Source: Hysterangium stoloniferum (taxonomy: Eukaryota > Basidiomycota > Agaricomycetes > Hysterangiales > Hysterangiaceae). From it: a stretch of 64,000 nt of DNA. Below are positions 35,965-47,981 of this stretch, one piece after another. Location of the stretch: NCBI GenBank assembly GCA_015178975.1, contig WHVD01000001.1, forward strand, positions 3,410,001 to 3,474,000. The letters are read 5' to 3'. The first letter of the stretch is position 1. Every line of letters begins with the position of its first letter. The notes beneath the pieces are model-generated. The model saw nothing but the letters and a program-made list of their open reading frames with translations. It was not told the DNA's origin and did not search any database. A program made the translations under genes and the position numbers.

Positions 35965-36775
35965 TTAGATAAGCGGCGGCGGGGGGCCATCATGTCGGAT
36001 CGATTAGAAGGTTGCTTTTGATTGCTTCTCCTGAAAATTTGACAGTGCCCTTGAGCATATAAAAATAATATTTTTCTGGCATTGCATCCAACGGTTAAAG
36101 CTGCAGGGCCTCAGGCGATGTCCATGTTTTGAACGTGATACTGAGACATATTGAGACACCAGGTTCAGGTCGAGTCGCTGATCCATTTTGAATAATTCAT
36201 GTGTGAAGTGTGTCCTATTGTGTCCCTGGATCGTTCCTGAAAAGAATGATGGGTGTTCCAAGGCCTAGATCATGCATTGCAGACGGAAAAATGCCAAGCT
36301 CCAAGGATAGATTATATATTATTTTAACATAATATCATTGGAGCCTGACGCGTTCCGGGAGTGTAGCGTATTAGAAATGTCCCATTGTCTAGTCATGATG
36401 ACTTGGAAATTTTTTTTTTCCTGCTTGAGTCTATTGCGGCCGAGCCCTACTAGTATGTAAGATGATGTGCATAATGATCCCAGTTCTCCATCAACTTTGC
36501 AAGCCCAACTTGCACTCTTCCTCTTCCCCCCCACATTTATCGTTTATTCCTACGCGTCCAATGACCTTGGGGTGAGCCTTCCCGCGGTTATATTCTTCTG
36601 ATAATGTTATGCAGCTGTCTTCCTCTACCGTTGAGTCGCTGAAGCACAGGTCAGGGGAGTATACCAAGATGCTTTTGTGATTCTCTAATGATCACAGTGA
36701 GAAACTTCAATTCTATGTCTATTCACTAGCTGGTACTTTTACACTAAAACAGGACAACACAACACAACCAATTAT
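35965..36775. other. Intergenic, nothing recognised
   Basis: Between two minus-strand genes; it should hold the phosphoesterase promoter and the 3' end of the CoA-binding gene. No coding signal or RNA gene was seen. Confidence 0.4.
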
Positions 36776-37356
36776 TCATAAATAAGTTTTGATATATCCC
36801 TCGCCCTCAACGAGGATACAAGGGCCTCCAAATACCACTTTGTCCTGCAACCCAGCATCTACGATGTAGCTCCTGACTTCTTCGTTATCAGTACCGGGCT
36901 GCAGCCAAAGTGCTGCAATGCCGAGCTCTTTCGCCTCCTTCAAGAGTTTAAGAGTTACTCTAATACGGATGTTAACCAAAGTACAACAAATAAAGGAATG
37001 TGTCGCTTACACTGCTGGCGTAATAATGGAAACGGAAGTGGTGGGGGGGGAAGGCAGGTCGGACAGCCTCTTCAAGGTGATAAGATCTTCAAGAATGTCC
37101 TCTTTCTATAATATTGATATATTGATTATGAGCGGGAGATACGACTCTACATGGACTCACGGGGTGGATGGGGGTGACAACCTTATCGTGGTCCTTATAC
37201 CACTTCAACACCTAATTGCACCATACATGAGTATTAGTTCATACTGGAGCCTCTATGAATCCATACCTTGGTGCCAAATTTGGTCTGATCCTTACTAGCA
37301 CCAACTACTGCGAATTCTGTTGAGGAGAAAAAGAGCTTCTTAATTTCAGTCGACAT
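36776..37356 (-). CDS. CoA-binding domain protein (YccU-like, succinyl-CoA ligase alpha fold)
   Basis: A small Rossmann-fold protein of about 140 residues after splicing. It starts MSTEIKKLFFSSTEFAVVGA, whose VGASKDQTKFG loop is the nucleotide/CoA-binding turn. Later blocks are LKWYKDHDK, VTPIHP, a PTTSVSIITPA strand, LLKEAKELGIAALWLQPGT and the end ILVEGEGYIKTYL. Bacterial YccU/YneT and fungal relatives bind CoA, but no enzyme activity is firmly assigned. Three introns fit. The region coding PPT carries a run of eight G on the plus strand (37043-37050), a slippage-prone site. There is no targeting signal. Confidence 0.85.
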
Positions 37357-38038
37357 TGCGGTGATGAATTGTGGATTGAAGCGAAGGGGGGCCGTCTAGG
37401 TAAAATGAGCAGTCAATCCTGCTCTCTGCTCAAATAAAGATGTGGATAGATTGACGGACGGCCGTAAATTCCATGCCATGGCCTTATATCAAACCTACGA
37501 CACCGACTGATCCGAACATGTGAATACTGGAGTGACGCGATGTGACAAATTTTTTAGCTTGTGTGTATTGAATCAACAACCGCAGCTGATGAATGGTAAC
37601 CACATCAAGGTGGGTCTCTTAGCGTGTGAACCCACTCAACTGGGTGTGGCAGCTGGGCGTGGAGCAATATTAATGAACATAGACATAGACTTTTGTTAAA
37701 TCAACTTCTGGCTGCAGCGGAATATTTCAAAATATAAACTAAACTAATACATGCGTGTCACGAAGATCGATGGTATGTATCTGAGTTCATCTATACTAAT
37801 GCAAACTTTGGTCATAGATTAATCTGTGTAACTTCTGAGTCGATCGATACATGAGTAGCATAGTTTAAATGAGGCTAATGGATATAATATCTCAAATTTT
37901 ATTTTATTTTAGGATATCCAGAAGTAAATTATTTCTATAATATGTGTGTATCTGCTGAACTAGTTCGAGTGTCTTCGTCACGCGATCGAGTCAGAAAAGT
38001 GTGACTCAGGTCACAGCCTTGGTTACATAGCGCGTTGG
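37357..38038. other. Divergent promoter region (CoA-binding gene / AlaRS)
   Basis: About 680 bp shared by two genes transcribed away from each other. A/T-rich around 37700-37950. No gene recognised. Confidence 0.45.
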
Positions 38039-41000
38039 ATGCGCATAAAGCCACCGATTGGCATCAGATTCTTCTCTACTTTACCCACATTACCCAGAAA
38101 GACTATGCAGAGATATAACGGTCCCTGGACTTCTTCAAAGGTCAGACAGACCTTCTTTGATTACTTTCAGTCGAAAGGCCACACATTTTGGCCCTCATCG
38201 TCAACAATTCCGTACGAGGACCCTACACTGCTCTTTGCGAATGCGGGGATGAACCAGTACAAGTCGATATTTCTCGGCACTGTTGATCCTCACTCTGAAC
38301 TTTCCAAACTACGACGCGCGGTCAACTCTCAAAAATGTATTAGAGCGGGCGGGAAACATAATGGTGAGTGCGGAGCCTTCAATTTGTGGCCGTAACTCAT
38401 ATATGCCACAGATTTAGATGATGTTGGTGAGACTTACATATCAAAATATCTATAGGCTGCGTTTGGATGCTCACGAGTGGAATGGTATGACCAGGTATGG
38501 ACACATACCATCATACATTTTTCGAGATGCTAGGAAATTGGTCCTTTGGCGATTACTTTAAGGTTAGTCTGTACATATGCGATGGCGTTGGTCTTTGCTC
38601 ACCTTCTGCCTTATGCACAGAAAGAGGCCATCCAATATTCATGGGAGATCCTCACCAAAGTGTACAGATTACCCAAGGACCGCTTATACGTGACATACTT
38701 TGAAGGCGACCTCAAAAATGGCCTCCCGCCCGATACTGAAGCCCGCCAATTTTGGCTTGAGCAAGGACTTGCAGAAGATCACATTTTGACTGGCAATGCG
38801 AAGGATAATTTCTGGGGTATATTTACTCGCATTAATTCTCACAATTAATTTAACAACATAACGCAGAGATGGGTGCGACTGGTCCATGTGGACCATGTAG
38901 GTGAGTCCAACTATTTATTATATCTATCACCAATATCTTTATTCTGATCTGATCTAGTGAGATTCACTTCGACCGCATCGGCGGTCGAAATGCGTCACAT
39001 CTTGTAAATCAAGATGATCCAGATGTTCTTGAAATATGGAACAACGTTTTTATCACCTTCAATCGCGAAGAGGATGGCTCATTGAAACCTCTCCCGGCGA
39101 AGCACATAGATACTGGAATGGGTTTCGAACGTCTCGTGTCCGTAATCCAAGACAAGCGTTCTAACTATGATACCGACGTTTTCATCCCTCTATTCGACAA
39201 AATCCAAGAGATCACAGGTGTACGTCCGTACGGTGGCAAGTTAGGCGCGGAAGACGTCGATGGCATTGACACTGCGTATCGTGTTATCGCAGATCACGCC
39301 CGTACGCTTACTTTCGCGCTGTCGGATGGCGGCGTTCCCAACAATGTTGGCCGTGGCTACGTCTTGCGCCGCATTCTCCGTCGCGGAGCCCGCTATGCGC
39401 GAAAAAGGCTCGGCGTACAGATCGGGGGCTTTTTCTCGCAGCTTGTCCCCATCGTCGTTGACCAGCTCGGAGACGTGTTCCCCGAGTTAAGAAAAAAAGG
39501 AGAGGAATTGAAGGAGATCTTAGATGAGGAAGAGGCGTCCTTTTCTCGCACGCTGGATCGTGGCGAGAAGCTCTTCCAAGAATATGCGAACCGTGCGCGC
39601 GAGGCGGGCTCGAAGGAACTGCACGGGAAAGATGTTTGGCGGCTGTATGATACCTATGGGTTCCCTGTAGATCTTACTCGGTTGATGGCGCAGGAGGTTG
39701 GTCTCGAGGTGAATGAAGCGCAGTTCGAGGCGGCGCAGGCGCATTCGAAGGAAGCGAGTAAGGCACGAGGAAAGAAGGAGGGGAAGGAAATTGTCAAGCT
39801 AGACGTGCATGATCTTGCGGCGTTGGAGAAGGACTCTAGTGTGCCAAAGACAGACGACTCGTTCAAATATGGTTCGTTTTTGCCGCTGAGGGTGGTGGTA
39901 TGAAGCATTGCTAATGGTCCTGTGCAGGTCGGGACTCTGTGAAGGCGACGGTGAAGGCGATTTATTACAACCGTTCATTTCCAAAGAGCACAAAAGACAT
40001 TCCCTCGGATGCCATGTTCGGGCTGTTGCTTGACTGCTCGCCGTTCTATGCGGAGAGTGGTGGTCAGGAGTATGACACGGGAAAGATTATGATTGATGAG
40101 GAAGCGGAGTTTGAGGTCGAAGATGTGCAGGTGTTCAATGGCTATGTCTTGCACATCGGTCATCTTAAGTATGGTGAACTAAGCGTCGGTATTGATGTTG
40201 AGGCGGAGTATGATGAGGTAAGTCGAACAACTCCCCTGGTGTGCCATTGATCGACAATTGGTTTACCCTCTAGCTGCGACGCTGGCCCATCCGAAACAAT
40301 CATACTGCGACCCACATCCTCAATTTTGCGCTTCGAGAAACACTAGGAGACCACATTGACCAAAAAGGGTCACTTGTTGCGCCAACAAAACTCCGTTTCG
40401 ATTTCAGCCACAAAACCCAAGTCACTCTTCCTGAGCTCAGTAAAATTGAGGAGATGAGTGTCGACTGGATCAGGAGGAATGTGGAGGTTTTCAGTAAAGA
40501 GCTTAATTTAAAGACTGCGTACAAAATTCCTGGTCTGCGCGCGGTATTTGGAGAGGCGTATCCAGATCCTGTGCGTGTGGTCACCTTCGAGTATGGCGTG
40601 GATGTGATGGAGAAGGATATTGAAAACATAAAGTGGAGATCGACCAGTGTCGAGTTCTGCGGTGGGACGTATGTTATTCTCCATTTTGGCTTGGTGGTGT
40701 TATGCATATATTCATTTCATTGCCCACAGTCATGTTGCGAGAACAGGCGTAATCAAAGACTTTGTCGTGACGGAGGAGTCTGGTATTGCGAAAGGCATCC
40801 GACGCATTGTTGCGGTAACGGGACATGAAGCGCAAGAAGTTACTCGTGTGGCGGATGCGCTTTCAGCGAAGTTTGATCTTATCGAGAAGAAAACTGGCAA
40901 GGACAAGGATACCGCCCTCAAAGCGTTTACACTCGTAAGCGTGATACCCTATCGCGACTTGCCATACATCTCTGACATGTCTCACTTTTATATATATATT

Positions 41001-41655
41001 AGGAACTGAATCAGGCGGATATCTCAGTTCTTTGTAAGGCTCAGCTAAGAGAACGCTTTACCAAGGTACGAAAGGCGTTTGATGACGAGAACAAAGCGCG
41101 CGAAAAGGCGGCGAATAAAATCGTAAGTGTATCGATGATATTCTTACTGTAACATATGACGACATCCCATTGTCCAGGCGACGGATGCTCTCACCGAGTA
41201 CTTCAAAGAAAATCCCAATGCGTCTTGCTATATTAAACTATTAGATGTAGGCGGTAACACTAAAGTGAGTGATGATATTCCTTGTCATGTTCTTGCCGTA
41301 CTTATTCCTTCTCAGGTTCTTCAAGCGGTTGCTGCGCACGCGAAGACATTAGGAAAGCCCGTATATACCTTTAGCGTCGACACAGAGGAAAACAAGGTGA
41401 TCCACGTCAATTTCCTCCCCAAAGCGTCGGTTTCCAAGGAGTTTGACGCGCGTATCTGGGCGTCGAAAGTATCTGCGGTGTTGGGCGGCAAGGTATGGTC
41501 GAATTGCGTAGATCTGTAAACCGGTGGCTTTACTAACATTGGCCTAGGCGGGAGGAAAGGACGATTTATCTCAAGGTGTTGGTGTCAAGATAGATAATGT
41601 AGACGAGGCGTTGCGCGTCGCTGAGGCGTCGTTTTTGGAGGTTTTCAAGTCGTGA
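38039..41655 (+). CDS. ALA1: Alanyl-tRNA synthetase, probable dual mitochondrial/cytosolic form
   Basis: A class II synthetase that charges tRNA-Ala. The first ATG gives [20 protein letters not shown], a basic, Ser/Thr-containing leader like a mitochondrial presequence. A second in-frame ATG at 38105 gives [18 protein letters not shown], where cytosolic AlaRS normally starts. Catalytic blocks are [81 protein letters not shown] and the motif 3 region [17 protein letters not shown]. The editing domain has [16 protein letters not shown] (HxxxH) and the zinc site CGGT joined to HVARTG across an intron. The C-Ala domain ends [18 protein letters not shown]. About eleven introns. All key residues are present and length (about 960 aa) is normal. 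Confidence 0.95.
38105..38107 (+). promoter_or_regulatory. Second in-frame start codon of AlaRS
   Basis: This ATG lies 22 codons after the first, inside exon 1, and begins the sequence shared with cytosolic AlaRS. Leaky scanning or a downstream transcription start could yield two isoforms from one gene, as known for the single yeast ALA1 gene, which also makes both forms by alternative initiation. Here this is inferred from sequence only. Confidence 0.5.
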
Positions 41656-41755
41656 CCCATTGGTCGGGGTATAATCGGGACTCAGGGTTAATAGATAGAT
41701 AGATTAAACGACATTGCTGTAATAATCATTTTTTACAATACTTATACTATACACG

Positions 41756-42276
41756 CACTGATGGAAGATGTTACCTTTTGCTGCTGGTTGTTTCTCAATC
41801 CAGCATCACAATTTTTGCTTCTGCAACTTCTGGGTCCATTGGTCTTGCACAAACTGTTGGGTGCTCTGGTATTTCAAAACAAACAAGAAGTATTAGAAAT
41901 ATATAATGTGATGCTTAGAGCTGGTAAACCAGGGGTGGGTATTAAGGGTCAGAGGGGACTAAGCCACAGTGTGGCTGGGGGCTAAGACAAGGGTTTGGCA
42001 CTATGGAACAATACTAAGGCTTTGTGTAAACCTGAGATCACCACCATGGGTACTATATTGGTTGATTTACAAACTGGCCAGGCAATCATCAATTCCAATA
42101 AGGAGCATTTTCTTGAACAAGAGTATGGTGAACCTGAACCAACATCTGTTGAAGTTGTGTGAGCACTAAAAGCCTAGTCTGTGATGATCAGGATGGACCC
42201 TCAACCCTATCTCATAGCATTTCTCTCTGTTGTCAAGGGTGATCTGTCACCCAGACTCTGTTTGGATATTCCAGAC
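41756..42276. repeat. CpG-free old transposon DNA, left flank of the copia insertion
   Basis: No CpG occurs in these 521 bases, a sharp change from the AlaRS gene 100 bp upstream. A short protein-like stretch ends SVEVV before TGA at about 42160. From about 42180 the sequence loosely resembles the start of the LTR copy at 47982, and its end joins well with 47286 onward, so it is taken as the left half of an old LTR split by the copia element. Confidence 0.55.
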
Positions 42277-42503
42277 TGTTGGAAGGTGAAGAAAACACCG
42301 TTGCTACTTCTACCGATCAAGGGGGGTAATATGACCCGAGAGTTTTTTTTCCGTTACTTATTCTCGGTCATATCACCCCGACTCCCCCGGCGCCTGTGTA
42401 GTCGAGAAAATGCATATAAACGATTATTACTGTATAGTAGGGCAGTCGATTATACGATCATATTCTACACATCTACTATGCTATAAGATTTCCTTTTTCA
42501 ACA
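42277..42503 (+). repeat. 5' LTR of the copia element (227 bp)
   Basis: It begins TGTTGGAAGG and ends TTTTTCAACA, with TG/CA ends and a short inverted repeat TGTTG/CAACA. A TATATAAA-like stretch (CATATAAACG near 42414) may be the promoter. It contains a G6 run and an internal inverted pair around CGAGAG/CTCGG. Confidence 0.95.
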
Positions 42504-42514
42504 GGTTATGGGCC
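42504..42514 (+). promoter_or_regulatory. Primer-binding site, matches an initiator tRNA-Met anticodon arm
   Basis: GGTTATGGGCC starts directly after the 5' LTR. Its complement GGCCCATAACC contains the CAT anticodon inside the anticodon arm sequence typical of initiator tRNA-Met. This fits priming by a half tRNA molecule, as known for Drosophila copia and yeast Ty5, rather than by the tRNA 3' end. Confidence 0.7.
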
Positions 42515-42578
42515 TATTCTTTTAAAAAAAAAAGGAAATCTCTATTTTTTTTCACAGCGTTTTTTTTTCATTTGTTCT

Positions 42579-45500
42579 ATGGCTACTATCCCCACAGACA
42601 AAGTATCAGAGGGTGGGAGTCGCCCGTTCATGACATCCACACCATCTGTCCCGCTTCTCCGGACGTCATTGACATATACCGAGGCCAAGCTAGACAAAAA
42701 TATTGGTAATTATAAAGAGTGGTACCGTCATGCTAAACATTACCTTACCATTACTGGCCTCCTCGCTTATGCCCTGGGCACTGCCAGAAAACCTGACCCT
42801 TTGGAAGTCATTGCGTTGGACAACTGGGCCTCAAATGATGCCCTCTCCCATGCCATTATCCTGTCCACTTTATCCAAAGATGAGTGGGATTTTGCTGAAC
42901 CCATCCATGGGGCACAGGCCTGTTGGACTGCACTGTTGTCCCGGCACCGCAACGAAGGTCCCATACGACAAGTCCAACTCATTCAGGATGCACTCACTAC
43001 AGAGTGCACAAAGGACACCCCGTTACCCATCACTGCTGCTGCGATTCGTGCTGCAATCCACCGTGCTTTTGAAATGGGGGACCTCACTCAGGACTTGCTC
43101 ACATGCATTGCCATCCTCAACTCTCTTACCGCATTCCCGCACCTCCGGTCCCTTATCACCCACGATCTCTCCGAATCCACCAAATCCGCACCCTACTCTT
43201 ATGCCCGAATCCTGACCCTCCTCGAAAGTGAACAACGAATTCTTGAGGCAGACTCCAGGCGCACTGCTGCCAGTGATGCGGTTGCGCTCGTGGCCTCACA
43301 GCCGAGACGTTACCCAACATGTTCCAATTGCAAGAAACCAGGCCATTCTGCCTCGTATTGCATATCGGACAAAGGGGGGATGGCTGGGAAGTCACTAGAG
43401 GAATCACGAGCGGCTAGGAAGAGGGATGATGATGCTCGAAGAAAAAAGCGGGAGGCCTCACCAGAAACCAAAAAATATACAGTCAATATAAAGGGGGCAG
43501 ATGGTAATGTATATGTTGCGTATATGGATAAACCACCACCATCAGACCCCTCCTTTGCCGGTATTGCCATTCCCCTGCCTTCTGTCCCACAGGACGCTAT
43601 TGAATATGATGGATGGATGGCTTTTGAAGATGACCAATCGTACCTCACCCCCTCCACGACTCACACACCAGGCACATGTCCTTTCTGGCTTGACACTGGT
43701 GCTAGCAGTCACATCTCCCCTCACAGCAGCGATTTTTCATCCATTCGGCCAATTCCCAATCGAACTGTAAGAGGGCTGGGAGGGTTTTCTGTCACTGCGA
43801 CTGGTATCGGGGACATTCGGCTACATACAAAAGGGGGGACCTACCTGGACTTATTTAATGTGCTACACATCCCAGATGCTAATGTTCGCCTTGTCTCTGT
43901 TCACTGTCTCGTGAAGGAATCAAAAATTACTGCCCACTTTAACGAATCAAAGTGTTGGCTCACCAATATTACGGGTGACACCATTGCGACAGGAACACTG
44001 CTACCCAACAAAAACCTATACTCTCTCTCCATCCATCCTGATTCTTCCCCCATGAATGACACTGCCTTCCATGCCCATGGTTCTCCTGACCTTACGACCT
44101 GGCACTGCCGACTTGGCCATGCGAACTATCAATCAGTCGTGGACATGATCCATGCCGGTACCATAAAAGGTACGCCAGCCAACCCCCATCACACCATTCC
44201 AAAGTGTGATGCCTGTATCTTGGGTAAACAGACATGGTCAACCGTTCCCAAAGCACGACTATCAGGTGAAGGGCATAAGTCGGATAGAAAGCTTGGAAAG
44301 GTTTGGGTTGATTTGGCAGGACCCAATGATGTGGCATCGCGTTCAGGAGCCCTATATGTAATGAACATTGTGGATGATTTTTCGAACTATATATGGAGTT
44401 ACCCATTGAAGCACAAGAGTGATGCTTTCCCCACTTTGCAGGCTTGGGAGCTGGCCCGTGAAGTTGAAATTGGCATCCGTGTGGGCACTTACAGGACAGA
44501 TAATGGGGAGTTGAGGAGTGCCCAAATGCGGGATTGGCTGTTGTCACGAGGATCCTCTCAAGAATTTACTGCACCCTACACCTCTGCTCATATAGGGAGA
44601 GTCAAACGTATACATCGTACACTAATGGGAAAGGCACAGAGCATGCGTATTTATGCAGGTTTGCCCCCCCAATTTTGGGATGAATTTTATCGCACATCTG
44701 CATACTTACATGTCCGAACCACATCTAAGGCCTTACAGGGAAAACCCCTTGGGAGATATGGAATGGGCGACCACCAAATCTCACCCATCTGTGGGAAATT
44801 GGGTGTCGTGCATTTGTCCTAATCCTTAACAAACACAATCCTAAAATATACGAACGCTCTGTGGAATGTGTACTACTGGGCTATGACTCTGAATCCAAGA
44901 GCTACCATTGCTATAACTGTAGGTCACAGCAGATCTTACTCTCCTTTCACGTTAGGTTCATTGAGAGCCATGAAGGGGGGGTTCAACCTCCAACCATCAA
45001 TGAATCCACTGCTCCCTCATTGGCGCTACCATCTCCATCTATTCCTATGTTACCACAAATACCACACCTTGAGCCTTCAGATGACATCATCCCAACAGGT
45101 GAAATAATACCCCCAGACGACCTGAATACTGGCAATATGGAGGCTGTCATTCCTCCAGCCATACCAGTGCCAGACCCAGTTTGCCAGTCCACACGGCTGC
45201 TGCAGCAGCCCATGGATCATCCCTCACGTTTGACAAAGGCCATCCAGCAGTCCCTAGACAGTGCAGTTCGTGTCCGGTCACAGCGGGAACAGCGTCGCCA
45301 AGACATACAACAGCTCCATCAGCCGACTGACCCTGCTCCTGGCCCACCCGCCCCTACCACACCGACTGCAACTTCCCCTCCTTCCCATCAGGACGATATA
45401 TTGGCAGCCATCTCCGATTTGAACAGTGCCCCTCCCTTGGATGATTTTGAACCTGATCCACAAACTTGGGAGGAGGCCCGGTCTTCTACTCATGGATCAG

Positions 45501-47026
45501 ATTGGCGTAAAAGTTTCCAGGATGAACTGGATTCTCTTAAGTCTATGGGGGTCTACATTCTAGTCCCACGATCAGAAGTCCCAACTGGCCAGAAAATTCA
45601 CCGTGGAAAGCCCATCTTCCATGTCAAATGGGATGCTAATGGTGCTGTTTACCGGCGGAAAACCCGCCTTGTCTTTCGGGGCTTTGAACAAGTCTATGGA
45701 CGTGACTACAGCAAAACTACATCCCCTACAGCCCGCATGGAGTCTTGGCGTATACTGCTCCACATTGCAGCTCATCTAGGTTGGGATGCACAGCAAATCG
45801 ACATTAAAACTGCTTTCCTGTATGGACTTCTCCCTGAGGAGGAGACACAGTACATGTTCCAACCCGAAGGATTCGAGGAGGAGGGTAAGGAAGACTGGGT
45901 GTGGAAATTAGTGCGGGGACTTTATGGGATGAAACAAGCTGGCCGCATATGGAACCGCACCATGCATGACCACATGCTGTCTTGGGGTTTCCACCAGTTA
46001 CCTTGCGAACCTTGCATCTACTACCGAATAGACAACTCGGGCATCGTTATCGCTGCCGTCCATGTGGACGATTTTCTATCTATAGCATCAACCAAGACTG
46101 CCAACGAGTCCTTCAAAGTGCAATTGAAACAAGCTTGGACTATCTCTGATATGGGTGAAGTACAATTTATTGTGGGTATTGCTGTGGAACGGGATCGACA
46201 TCTACATGAGGTTCGGCTTTCCCAAAAGGCCCTCATTGACCGAATAATCACCCAATTTGGGCAGAGTAGTGCTACCCCTCTCTCTGTGCCCATGGCCCCG
46301 GGCCTCAAATTATGCCGCGTAGATCACACACTCTCTCCAGATGAAAAGTTATCACTGACTAAATTCCCCTATCGTTCTCTTGTCGGATCCCTTCTTTACC
46401 TGGCCATCTCAACACACCCAGACATCTCCTATGCCGTTCAACAACTCTCCCAATTCCTTGACTGCTATTCCTTCATACATTGGAATGCCGCTGTTCGTGT
46501 CGTCCGATATCTCAAAGGTACCCGGGACCTGCAACTCCACCTCGGTGGCCCCAATCCCCTTACTCTTTTTGGGTACAGTGATTCTGACTGGGCCAATTGC
46601 CCCGATACACGTCGCAGTGTGGGGGGGTTCGCGTTTTCTTTAGGTTCAGGTGTATTGTCTTGGTCCGCCAAAAAACAAAAAACAGTGGCTGCATCTTCAT
46701 GCAAGGCAGAATATATAGCCACCTTCTCAGCAGCAAAGGAAAATGCATGGCTACGAACATTACTAGAAGGCGTCAATATAGCCATGAATGGTCCCACTAC
46801 GATCCACTGTGACAATAATGCGGCCATATGCCTCTCAGAAGATCCACTACTATATGATCGAGTCAAACATATCGATATCAAGTACCATTTTCTTCGGGAA
46901 CGTACTGGATCAAACGAGTTGGCACTGAAATATATTCATACGAAAGAAAATGTAGCTGACATATTCACGAAGGCACTGGAAGGCCCACAATTCATACGAC
47001 TGCGAAAAAAGCTTGGTCTATATTAG
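42579..47026 (+). pseudogene. copia Gag-Pol polyprotein, frameshifted
   Basis: The first frame (42579-44822, 747 codons) starts MATIPTDKVSEGG and holds Gag, a CCHC zinc knuckle (CSNCKKPGHSASYC, about residue 247), the aspartic protease motif FWLDTGASSH (about 368), the integrase zinc region HCRLGHANY with CDAC, and the integrase core (VWVDLAG and YRTDNGE). Near 44746 one base is missing in the run GGAAAACCCC, and the frame shifts until the stop at 44820. The normal reading continues in another frame to 47026, with reverse transcriptase (IDIKTAFL, VHVDDFL) and RNase H (SDSDWANCPDTRRS, ENVADIFTKAL). At codon 676 the usual integrase Glu is Lys (GRVKRIHR). All other domains look intact. Confidence 0.92.
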
Positions 47027-47050
47027 GACAGCAGTGGAAAAGCATCGGTG

Positions 47051-47058
47051 AGGAGGAG
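47051..47058 (+). promoter_or_regulatory. Polypurine tract of the copia element
   Basis: AGGAGGAG directly precedes the 3' LTR, the expected place for plus-strand DNA priming. Confidence 0.7.
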
Positions 47059-47285
47059 TGTTGGAAGGTGAAGAAAACACCGTTGCTACTTCTACCGATC
47101 AAGGGGGGTAATATGACCCGAGAGTTTTTTTTCTGTTACTTATTCTCGGTCATATCATCCCGACTCCCCCGGCGCCTGTGTAGTCGAGAAAATGTATATA
47201 AACGATTATTACTGTATAGTAGGGCAGTCGATTATACGATCATATTCTACACATCTACTACGCTATAAGATTTCCTTTTTCAACA
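47059..47285 (+). repeat. 3' LTR of the copia element (227 bp)
   Basis: Same length as the 5' LTR and identical except at four transitions: three places with T where the 5' copy has C, and one with C where it has T. Confidence 0.95.
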
Positions 47286-47790
47286 GACCCTCTAGATGTT
47301 TGAAGATCTCATGTTCCAATCTGCCCCTGAGGCATCATTTATTTGCTTATTGTTTTCCCTGGATTTCTTCCTATTCCATCTTGATCCTTATGCCCAGTAT
47401 GGTCTACCCTGCATCCTTTCTTCACTCATTTTATCTTTTTGTTTTTCTGGATTAGTAGTATGTACAATATAATCACTCAGTCTGCATGGTCTAGGAATTG
47501 TTGTATGTACAATCTGATCAGAATATCAACTTGGTACCAACTTAGCACCCACTTAGTTTCTACCCTTGTCTTTAATAGCCACTCATTCATTTCAACTTGC
47601 ACCAGCATATTCTCAGAACCTTTGGGTCTCCTAACTGTGAGTCATTGCATATTCTTGGAAGCTCCCAGGTCTCCCAACACTGACTCATTGTGTATTCTCA
47701 GACTCCCTGGGTTCCCTGACCCCATCTACCTGAAGTTAGGACCTGACAATCTTGCAAGGTGTTAAGGGCTGAAATCTAAAGCTAAAGAGT
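47286..47790 (+). repeat. Old LTR fragment (copy A), right half
   Basis: It shares several blocks with copy B (CAATCTGCCCCTGA; TACAATCTGATCAGAA; ACCAGCATATTCTCA) and has the same layout as the solo LTR at 60388, including CTCCCTGGG and TCTACCTG near the end. Almost no CpG remains. Its left part appears to be the sequence just before 42277, so the copia element sits within it. Confidence 0.6.
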
Positions 47791-47981
47791 GATGGAATAT
47801 TGGGGGTCTGTGGGATTAGTACATATTCAATTGGAAGGTCTGGTTTTACTAATCAAGTGGCACTTGGCTTCAATGTATGTGTTGTGCCCTCACACAAATT
47901 GTCAGGTTGCTCCAGTGTTTTGAAATGAGCAAATAGTATGCAATAGAACTAAAGTTAACACATAGCTGAATCAACCAGGGG

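Larger units (their letters stand above)
42277..47285 (+). mobile_element. Ty1/copia LTR retrotransposon, full-length structure, 5009 bp
   Basis: Two direct 227-bp LTRs (TGTTGG to CAACA) bound a gag-pol region in the copia order protease, integrase, reverse transcriptase, RNase H. A tRNA-priming site follows the left LTR and a purine tract precedes the right. The LTRs differ at four sites, so insertion is fairly recent. CpG is near normal inside, unlike its flanks. The coding region has a frameshift and a changed integrase residue, so this copy is predicted non-autonomous. Flanks share only GAC next to the LTR ends. Confidence 0.95.
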
